Assembly (NCBI GenBank): GCA_900318545.1
Contig: ONLC01000005.1
Location: 1 to 28,580 of the forward strand
Length of the DNA: 28,580 nt
Direction: 5' to 3'
DNA from: an uncultured Eubacteriales bacterium
GTDB taxonomy: Bacteria; Bacillota; Clostridia; Oscillospirales; Ruminococcaceae
Made by a program: the position numbers and the translations under genes. Positions 25,401 to 28,580 of the stretch are shown piece by piece. Position 1 is the first letter of the stretch. Every line of letters begins with the position of its first letter. A model generated the notes under the pieces. The model worked only from the letters and a program-made list of their open reading frames with translations, did no database searches and was not told the DNA's origin.

Positions 25401-25444
25401 ATCACTATACATCTGATGGTATTAGAATAACAAAGACATCTTGA
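16433..25444 (+). CDS. Giant SpaA/Cna-B-repeat surface adhesin with DUF285-like C-terminal tip
   Basis: About 3003 residues. Signal peptide 1-40 ending in ANAAES. Residues 40-1200 are beta-rich and acidic, with no family recognised. About 1200-2430 hold some eight SpaA/Cna-B-like domains, starting near 1200, 1311, 1423, 1550, 1703, 1873, 2028 and 2252; several end in the isopeptide-type motif ETKAP, EAKAP or ETVPP followed by G or S and an aromatic residue. About 2790-3003 resembles BspA/DUF285 repeats (SGMFDWDFSGVE, SYMFSGT, NRMFINCQNL). I chose ATG 16433, 7 bases after AAAGGAG; the ATG at 16427 is only 1 base from it. From about nt 24540 the sequence becomes AT-rich. No LPXTG or membrane anchor is seen at the C-terminus. 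Likely the adhesin of the fibre locus. Confidence 0.85.
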   Translation: MNYGRKYRIVSALLAFVFIINMFDTGILWESLASLRANAAESDYTVSFSWDVSTLTTANSGETQTEELTDNGKKITVTDDSTDEPIRDITISDDKTVLSLNENRQESPVVKTVFTFNMKKKVDAGELQFTIQGMSDLKRGGGFKLDMSDPNLSKWDIAYDSEKDLYTFTNKDSIKPNSVTKFVWQFDSRAAVNGFEKTLETTCTVKEYQKDEEGNKIKEGDLAYAEHPAATVQLKTDSLVMNYTSEHDDNEVKIVCDDISKLDPNNLNVDYTWRSYTSKLGLKGFTEYEDEACTMQTNSLTDAHYIRSDSDAQRKSLNARGIKTSDYFIEVDAGGLGIENLLVVDESGSRVQLIEVDGKIGFYNFRGAKDFKVGENYTSTYRVGVLTKAVEKAAPSANKQITLTGHYYVTYNDETTPKEYTDKAAHLLTTDEKPQGGGTGPFIKKHNTYEINHSHTEATDGLYYYDHAKHPSPIYQLLYDSIFNGKTVTYSLDGKINKAVDADKNAVSYDLVYEDTAPSVQQLLQTYTDADGVTHDLGYTERVLRAAEYDFTRVKVRKLVDGDTVGYELNEDGTIKTDENGNPIPKAESGFDYDVFGRSDDGEWQPIKNNENDAHTGNTVRDSEVFLPENIDEIRIVVRDLKIDAPVCAWVDIKYNLDRDELYNHVQIDTVTDHGGDRRVSADENEGTRLKNTFSRKQYVNTYDETAVPQKTDSAFSYTWLRESTTTVESKTAMTDFDHIIISQDDEAQTEAKDYFETEITSIGKIYSDNERSLNHFVVVSQVPKDLSLSEGWLDQLVDSFTFSGTIQGSGQVIDQEFVKNNDAVSFYYDPDKRIVVAEFNFEGYSLDGSKDTDIQFTYPANITYDRLKATGGEQNKYVAETYVTVLDQNVRLSRAAGSNIDLSPTNPFNDLPAAKSEASASINARGSYEEDETTKKVKSHYTDWIYENTAEVDGSNTDHLQNGRMTSEYTYELHFKRIATGVDTLSNPIMLDIVEGVNTSAWKGTVQSISFEDGYYPALADGQGYTPEVYFITEDKVSGAPNADYKKTINYVSDAIAYYQHYDKQDTHSQEELAKTLEHYNNIKQHITGVDADGNSVSTDWVKAQENADGSWSINTNGKIIYAVAVLFRGTYTIDNRSLDLRTDLNMKAPALEDEVDANIINNRAAYNDLHCFGEKSNTTERYGVYNVSNKTLVLLRHIVELVKVSSKTQRRLTGAAFSVFNDDAGTSIVKYWPDQKATEPRLMKDMPVDKSGTLQMNLSPGVYYYKETKAPDGFIADDKLYRFRVVSDSNNVYYYTVDFKTADEVAEEYLVINKYEYDRYKTTVYSGKSFIGPDQDFFVFDSNGNKLGFTYSDELKSFIYDAGETNAAVNTRAGEEGVIKLTGLPAGTYFFGKNYTSDDNKDKDGYYFSVADNGYIDLVVMKKTVFKTPSEVQPANSDVQYELYEMLGDEVTASDKRVYFTRISDGSYNLKTNTTEADETDDNARIVPNSSGQVILNGLDNNKKYYFVIKKAPVGFKLRSSTDMTFKPDENGKLDLISAEQLQYTGRIVVEDDPIETAKANFVKVDGTMINGAPKGTNGVRLNGAEYNMYVLEEDGSESLVYFLYDHQAKVYIYRGIEGKTGWTADLNSSDGNESGTISVEGMPYGMYFVKETKAPASFDLSDQRYYFRVSAMTIGDDGSLKFESQDDEKLLMLSDDEILSSIVFSKYDFRNNTKYLKDARYGLYVLKANTDPDLTEEDYRFAAESAVESARGDTETDQFTQYWDMVEAKFTDQTGEIEFNNLAFGTYLLYELREPLGYTWNNDKSKWSTWTTMDTTKHEAQIIEINADTVAANSETKNVSGTDANGNTVITEQTTYYPFRASHCDDRQMGEARLLKSSSGEESKPLTDGTFSLYKVNFTPEEENTYLRDKMKLTDAQINALTADQRKIYLENIGVDDLVEEKHVVNGKALKDVDTLVKSGLRTDADPSQGGTESVSGLDWGVYYFLEAKAPAGYQKDPTPKKFKVDATTATARIDVSMEDDKTYGKLWMYKQAKTAEEGGYHKKLFGAQFDLYTKDGVKVNSVAKLRLGGLTIDGQTGKTKEFIVKSFTVVDAETIRFTILDDNGTTEYTVTEKYYKDMVTDGSGKLLQGTIKSVEADSAFMQMYTDLSVDSFRLTYYIVDGDNIFDYGMEKYRPMTNVEKTHITGDSAYVTADEGGQMCVRGLDWGSYYFRETVPPEGYSLCDDVLFTVNAYNCNNQFIKCEDPDKQAAIIIDKHIPDTDYFKAYGEPTFMFKVSQLTDAAEGETPDFVQSYQSGSSEPVTRRYKKTGKSYTLAVHMTSTDGTAMIDVPEGQYMIEELPVSRYTCTGLELVTGTGNVVNKTAGLNSLTSTVMMAADKYELTDGTAAPKFTAFCDLTGGVSDEVLTFRVKYTNVIKRYDNFSEVTFVDNRIPGEEYITAFKPTYKPLVPVTTGQTTFEINLKDAIGSGDFEAVLSYNTEKIKSLTADELSYIRFSNVLPAPFEFVSYNPDTGVLTLTIRNDGTSIAGQSFKFDVGYKAGLTEYNESDHDMNKGELELVFGEPTPQIRKRVLYKSDAANRSRFIVGEDKTTVVDATYTKEGTSISSDPSPIPELRIDDGYVQKGWYMLSSTGRPVKDSEGNIVMFMDEAEVKAYIYGDSAPSGVSFADEFADFAHPDKIMGFTFQAEVIDRPVTARFVMRNGTGLLTIINDKDRTGNDKITSLGKDTMIAFREGNEAGWESCNNNSRVTYDSRMNNARDKNLDNTYPDKIRFYAIDNVVYWYTVDRDTLKPTRGSVYLEYRISSYNQDPKLFDSYNKLADVSGMFDWDFSGVELCSYMFSGTAITNFELNRTYKKSGLMYLNRMFINCQNLTTVTMNVDTSEAGDGTVDISTNGTFISAQTKEMFKKCTNLVSLNITGDFRKLFSAQRMFDSCNLPADEFKRAFSTWQWGPEHIKMQDNDSNKGDQIFSNYPKTNDIKNVDLVDANNDHYTSDGIRITKTS

Positions 25445-25458
25445 TCTAAAACACTTTA

Positions 25459-25489
25459 CCCCCCTCTCATAGGAGAGGGGGGCTTTTTT
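25459..25489 (+). terminator. Strong terminator of the plus-strand surface locus
   Basis: A 10-bp perfect stem of six C-G pairs plus TCTC/GAGA (25459-25468 with 25473-25482, loop ATAG), followed after one C by six T residues. It lies 14 bases after the adhesin stop. Confidence 0.93.
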
Positions 25490-25510
25490 GCTCTTTCACG
25501 AAAACCCACA

Positions 25511-25538
25511 AAAAAACCGCCCCGAGCTTCGGGGCGGT
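25511..25538 (-). terminator. Terminator of the minus-strand surface operon
   Basis: A 10-bp perfect stem (25516-25525 with 25529-25538, 3-nt loop) is flanked on its left by A residues (25511-25516), which form the T tract on the minus strand. It follows the stop at 25551, so the two convergent loci are insulated from each other. Confidence 0.93.
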
Positions 25539-25550
25539 CTTAGTATCTGT

Positions 25551-26165
25551 TTAAGTTGTTTCTGCCGTGAACTTTGTCCACGCATCAAGGTAGCCTGTGT
25601 AGGCTTCTCCGGTTTTCGGGTCGATAGTCTGCACCGACTCGGAATAAACGTAAATGTCATGGGCTTCTGCCTTTTCATCGGTTTCGTGGTTCATTTTTAC
25701 CCACGCCAGCAGGGTGCTTGTTGCATCGGAAACACCCACAATATCCGTGTAATAGTAGTAGCCGTCGGCAGCATTGTATATCCATTTTTCGGGGAGGTGC
25801 TGCACATAGGAGCCCTCGGCATCGGGGTCGGCAGGGTGGAAGGTGATCTCAGCAGGTGCGACAGCACTGTCGGGGTCTGCATAGGAGAACTCTGCCTTTT
25901 TAAGCATTTCAGAGTCTGAAAACTCTATCCTTGCCCTCACATAGCAGGGCACCGAGCCCGTATTCGTGATCTTTACAACCTTTTTGTAGGGCTGGGTCTG
26001 GTCAGGCGGAGTGAAGCTTTCGGTGATAGTTATGCTGTCCTCGCCCACACCTACAAGGTTAGGCTCGTTATCCTTTGCGGCAAAGTACGCCAGCGCCGAA
26101 AACCCCAGCACAGCCGCTATCCCAAGTGAGCCCCATACAGTCACGAGCTTTTTCTTCTTAGTCAT
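25551..26165 (-). CDS. BsaA/TasA-like SipW-dependent matrix protein
   Basis: 204 residues. Basic start MTKKKK, a hydrophobic helix to about residue 27, and a SipW-type signal region ALAYFAAKDNEPN. The mature part begins with ITITESFTPPDQ and has KITNTGSVPCYVRARIEF, a BsaA-like pattern also seen in the protein at 14234. Its ATG overlaps the TAA of the gene before it by one base (TAATG), so translation is probably coupled. It is the last gene of the operon, followed by a strong terminator. The expected role is a fibre or biofilm matrix subunit processed by the SipW-type peptidase two genes upstream. Confidence 0.85.
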   Translation of the reverse strand: MTKKKKLVTVWGSLGIAAVLGFSALAYFAAKDNEPNLVGVGEDSITITESFTPPDQTQPYKKVVKITNTGSVPCYVRARIEFSDSEMLKKAEFSYADPDSAVAPAEITFHPADPDAEGSYVQHLPEKWIYNAADGYYYYTDIVGVSDATSTLLAWVKMNHETDEKAEAHDIYVYSESVQTIDPKTGEAYTGYLDAWTKFTAETT

Positions 26166-26980
26166 TAGCTCACTTCCTTGTTCTTGTTGTCGATGATCTT
26201 GCTGAGCTTTTCAAGCTGCTCCTTAGTGTAGGGCTTTTCGGCAGTGCCGTCAGCTTCTGAAACGCCCTCAACATTAAGGTCGCTCTTCTGAATGGTATAT
26301 GCGGTAACAGTCACCTGCCCGATAGTTCCGCTTGTGATCTCAGCATCAACCATGCTCCGCAGCCTGAGCTTGTCAAACACAGGCCTTGTTACCTCATCGG
26401 GCTCTACCCACGCCGTATATCCGAACAGGTAGGTGTTATATGTGCCGTCAAGGAAATCCTCCTTGTTTTCGTACTTTTCTTCCTTGCCTGTCTGCCCGAG
26501 GTACACCCAGCCGGCCGTCGCAGAGGGGGTATCTGTCTGGGCGTTGTAGTGAATCTCCCCGTATTTGGGGTCAGGGTCGTCCTCGTGAGTAACAACTTTG
26601 TTTCCGTCAGCCAGCAGGTCGAAAATCTCGGCCAGCTGCTTGTAATCGGCATTACTGCTGATAGTCGTCCCCTTGGGAGCTATACGCTGACCGTGTTCAT
26701 CAACAAGCGTAGTTTCCATACACGGCACCGAAACCTCCACAAAGAAGATCTGCTCTACAGTACCTGTGTTCTTAACATAGGGCTCCTTCTGGATTATCTG
26801 CCCTGCAGACAGTATCTGATCTTCTTTAAAGCTCTCGGAGATCTCAAGGTTTACCTCAGCTATCTCAAAGCTGTTATCAGCTGTATCAGTGCTTGTAAGA
26901 AAGGCAGCCGTAGTACCCACTATTACAATAGCGGCAAGGCTGGCAATAAACGCACGTTTTTTAAGCTTCTTTTTGTTCAT
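26165..26980 (-). CDS. TasA-like SipW-dependent surface protein
   Basis: 271 residues. Basic start MNKKKLKKR, a hydrophobic helix (10-28) and a signal end TAAFLTSTDTADNSF of SipW type. The mature part has IIQKEPYVKNTGTVEQIFFVEVSVP, the TasA-like pattern shared with the frameshifted gene at 28166. The C-terminus is acidic and lysine-rich. The ribosome binding site GGAGGAGGAG lies inside the Glu codons at the 3' end of the preceding sipW, with which it overlaps by 20 bp. No membrane anchor is seen at the C-terminus, as expected for a polymerising matrix protein. Confidence 0.83.
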   Translation of the reverse strand: MNKKKLKKRAFIASLAAIVIVGTTAAFLTSTDTADNSFEIAEVNLEISESFKEDQILSAGQIIQKEPYVKNTGTVEQIFFVEVSVPCMETTLVDEHGQRIAPKGTTISSNADYKQLAEIFDLLADGNKVVTHEDDPDPKYGEIHYNAQTDTPSATAGWVYLGQTGKEEKYENKEDFLDGTYNTYLFGYTAWVEPDEVTRPVFDKLRLRSMVDAEITSGTIGQVTVTAYTIQKSDLNVEGVSEADGTAEKPYTKEQLEKLSKIIDNKNKEVS

Positions 26981-27533
26981 CGGCTGACTTCTCCTCCTCC
27001 TGATCTGAATTTTTATCCTCGGGCTTAGCCTTGGGTATAAAGCTGATTATAAGCAGAGCAGCTATCACAGCCGCCGCTGAGATTATACCGCTCCTTGTCT
27101 GAAAGAACCTGAACACCCTCCCCACATACGGGATAACGAACACGGTCTTTCCGATATAGTTTTTCTTAGTAACGGCAGCTGCGTCATTAGTATTGTTCGC
27201 ATCGCCCTTGGTGGTGTATTTCCCGTTCTTTATCTTAACTACCCTATGCGTAACTAATGTATTCTCGCCCATACTGAACGAGATAGCATCTCCGACCTTT
27301 ATTGTCGAGAGCTCCGTATTCCTGTTTACAAAGCACACACTCCCGACAGGTATCGCAGGCTCCATTGAGCCCGTAGTCACGATATAGGGTCTTATATTCA
27401 TAACAAACAGCACAAGCAGAGCAGCCGCTGCCAGTATAACCACCGTCATCAGAAACGATACCGTTCCCTTGGCTGCTGCTTTAAGCCCCCTCAGGAAGCG
27501 TTTTCCACGGCTCAGCTTTTCAGGTGCTGCCAT
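26961..27533 (-). CDS. sipW: SipW-type signal peptidase I (second copy)
   Basis: 190 residues. Transmembrane helix about 26-46, catalytic Ser56 in TTGSMEP, His96 in VTHRVV (Ser-His type), KGDANNTND (109-117), and a second helix (149-167) followed by an acidic tail. Compared with the copy at 13545 the sequence is clearly different outside the motifs, so it is not a recent duplicate. It overlaps the frameshifted TasA-like gene upstream by 22 bp and the TasA-like gene downstream by 20 bp. It presumably cuts the signal peptides of its neighbours. Confidence 0.9.
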   Translation of the reverse strand: MAAPEKLSRGKRFLRGLKAAAKGTVSFLMTVVILAAAALLVLFVMNIRPYIVTTGSMEPAIPVGSVCFVNRNTELSTIKVGDAISFSMGENTLVTHRVVKIKNGKYTTKGDANNTNDAAAVTKKNYIGKTVFVIPYVGRVFRFFQTRSGIISAAAVIAALLIISFIPKAKPEDKNSDQEEEKSADEQKEA

Positions 27534-28166
27534 ACATTCTCCGCCTTGGTGTCTGTTTCGGTCGGTGTTTTAAGGTAGTTGTTCTGAATAGCATAAGCCT
27601 TGATATTAATATGCTGAGTGCTGCCCTCCAGCCCCTGACCCTCACGGGCATTTATGAAAATGACCTCATTAAACAGCGGATTAACGGTTTTGCCTCCCGA
27701 GGGGAGCACTGCCATTATGTCGCCCTCATTATCGCCTGTATAAGCATAAAGGTAGGTGTAGCTTTTTACCTTTGTGCCTGATTTGTTCTCGGTGGTGCTC
27801 ATAAGGTACCAGCCCGAGTTTGAAAAGCGGAGCAGTCTTTGTTCCGAGGCTCTTACCCTTGTCGTCGTCCTGCTTGTCGGCGTCGTTATTATCGATGATA
27901 TACTCACCTGCAGGCACCGTGACCTCCATAAACACAAAAGCCGAGGTCTCATCAATATTCTCGATATACGGGTCCTTTTCGACCATCTCTTCCGGAACGA
28001 TAGGGTGGTCGGGGTTCCAGTGAGGCTCAATAACCTTGATTTTCAGCTTTGAAGCCACAAAAGCATTGGTTACGGTATCAACACTTGTAAAGAACGCAGT
28101 GATGCCTGCAATTACGGCAAAAACAGCCAGCGACACCGCAAAAATCCTGATCTTTTTTCTGTTCAT
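27512..28166 (-). pseudogene. TasA-like SipW-dependent surface protein, frameshifted
   Basis: The first part reads from ATG 28166 (after AGGAGG): MNRKKIRIF, a helix, the SipW-type signal end ITAFFTSVDTVTNAF, then PEEMVEKDPYIENID and FVFMEVTVP, as in the gene at 26980. Near 27817-27828 the frame breaks. The continuation GWYLMSTTENKSG, YTYLYAYTGDNEG up to AENVWQHLKS lies in another frame and ends at 27512. Removing one base from the short A or T runs there would join them. It is either a real inactivation, a phase-variation-like switch, or a sequencing error. The following sipW starts inside the 3' end, which suggests that the gene was intact until recently. Confidence 0.8.
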
Positions 28167-28202
28167 CCCTATCCTCCTCACATAGTAAGTCTAATTATAG
28201 TT

Positions 28203-28231
28203 ATTATACCATATTTATTAATAAAAATCAA
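28203..28231 (-). promoter_or_regulatory. Promoter of the minus-strand SipW/TasA operon
   Basis: On the minus strand TTGATT (28231-28226), 17-bp spacer, TATAAT (28208-28203), preceded by TGG as in the promoter at 13431. The predicted leader to the ATG at 28166 is about 30 nt. Confidence 0.75.
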
Positions 28232-28242
28232 TAGCAAATACC

Positions 28243-28276
28243 AAAAAAATGCAGCCGACCAAGCGACTGCATTTTT
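28243..28276 (-). terminator. Terminator of the dockerin gene
   Basis: A 9-bp stem with one G-T wobble (28249-28257 with 28264-28272, 6-nt loop) is flanked by an A tract at 28243-28249, which gives a T tract on the minus strand. It lies just after the dockerin stop and just before the minus-strand promoter. Confidence 0.85.
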
Positions 28277-28289
28277 ATAGGAGGTAGTT

Positions 28290-28580
28290 TTACTTACTTA
28301 TTTTCCTGAGTATATAGACCGCATCGGTGACATTCACCTTTTTGTCTCCGTTGTAGTCTGCTCTGGTGAGCTGGGCGCTTGTAAGCTTAGCTCTGCCCGA
28401 GGAGTACCGCATTATAAGCAGCGCATCGGTAACGGTCAGCTTGCTGTTGCCGTCTGTATCGCCCTTAACTGTAGCTGCCGCTGCCGCCTGAACATTCATC
28501 GTGATAGTGTATACCGATGAGCTTCCGTTCACAGCCGTGCAGATAACACGGAACACGTTCTTTCCTGTCTTTACAGTAAC
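28290..28580 (-). CDS. Dockerin-domain protein, C-terminal part (continues beyond the window)
   Basis: The frame is open to the right edge, so only the last ~96 residues are seen. It begins with VTVKTGKNVFRV and VYTITMNV, resembling a cadherin-like beta-sandwich end, then an Ala-rich linker, then a type I dockerin with two calcium-loop helices: DTDGNSKLTVTDALLIMRY and ADYNGDKKVNVTDAVYILRK. Dockerins bind cohesins of cellulosome or amylosome scaffoldins on the cell surface, so the protein is secreted and probably assembled in such a complex. Its catalytic or binding part lies outside the window. The GTG at 28556 is internal and not the start. Confidence 0.88.
   Translation of the reverse strand, partial: VTVKTGKNVFRVICTAVNGSSSVYTITMNVQAAAAATVKGDTDGNSKLTVTDALLIMRYSSGRAKLTSAQLTRADYNGDKKVNVTDAVYILRKISK

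Noticed and set aside
14520..25444. Diversity-generating retroelement target regions
   Set aside because: Composition shifts in the surface genes hinted at variability, but I see no reverse transcriptase or template repeat in the window.
20..28580. tRNA, rRNA, CRISPR arrays or insertion sequences
   Set aside because: I saw no regular spacer repeats, transposase frames or recognisable RNA genes on reading both strands; no covariance search could be run.

Overview
The window reads as a piece of a gut or rumen Ruminococcus-type Firmicute (Oscillospiraceae). Reasons: a dockerin at the right edge (cellulosome or amylosome lineage), heavy use of AGA/AGG and ATA codons, strong AGGAGG-type ribosome binding sites, consensus sigma-A promoters, and SipW/TasA-type surface proteins. 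It could be a metagenomic contig; the first 2.5 kb look mosaic.

Region 1 (1-2880) holds a glycogen debranching enzyme whose 5' two thirds and 3' third differ in codon use. It is followed by two broken genes that abut head to head near 2505: a minus-strand metallophosphoesterase lacking its N-terminus and a plus-strand receiver domain lacking its upstream partner. This is either a rearrangement scar or an assembly join.

Region 2 (2940-13260) is the most interesting part. It is a sulfur island built around a nitrogenase-like enzyme. metY (O-acetylhomoserine sulfhydrylase) stands alone. A LacI-family regulator follows. Then comes one tight operon: cystathionine gamma-synthase/lyase, a cysteine synthase or cystathionine beta-synthase, a NifX-like protein, a NifB-like radical SAM protein, NifH-like, NifD-like and NifK-like subunits, and a second NifX-like protein. 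There is no NifEN. Near-identical LacI-type operators (TGACAACGTTGTCA) occur in pairs upstream of both metY and the operon, each with one site ending exactly 10 bp before the -35 box, so the units are probably one regulon. The NifD-like protein keeps P-cluster-type cysteines and the equivalent of the cofactor cysteine, but lacks several residues needed for N2 reduction. My reading is a NifB-cofactor-dependent reductase that frees methanethiol or sulfide from organic sulfur compounds. MetY would then make methionine or homocysteine, and the transsulfuration pair would make cysteine. The closest described relative in concept is methylthio-alkane reductase (MarBHDK) of Rhodospirillum rubrum. Substrate and product here are inference.

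Region 3 (13430-28170) holds two SipW-type surface-fibre loci facing each other. The plus-strand locus has a SipW-type signal peptidase, a BsaA/TasA-type matrix protein, a small membrane-anchored secreted protein and a ~3000-residue adhesin with about eight SpaA/Cna-B-like domains and a compositionally foreign C-terminal tip. The minus-strand locus has a frameshifted TasA-like gene, a second SipW-type peptidase and two more TasA/BsaA-like proteins in an overlapping operon. Back-to-back terminators separate the loci.

The right edge (28290-28580) is the C-terminus of a minus-strand dockerin protein.
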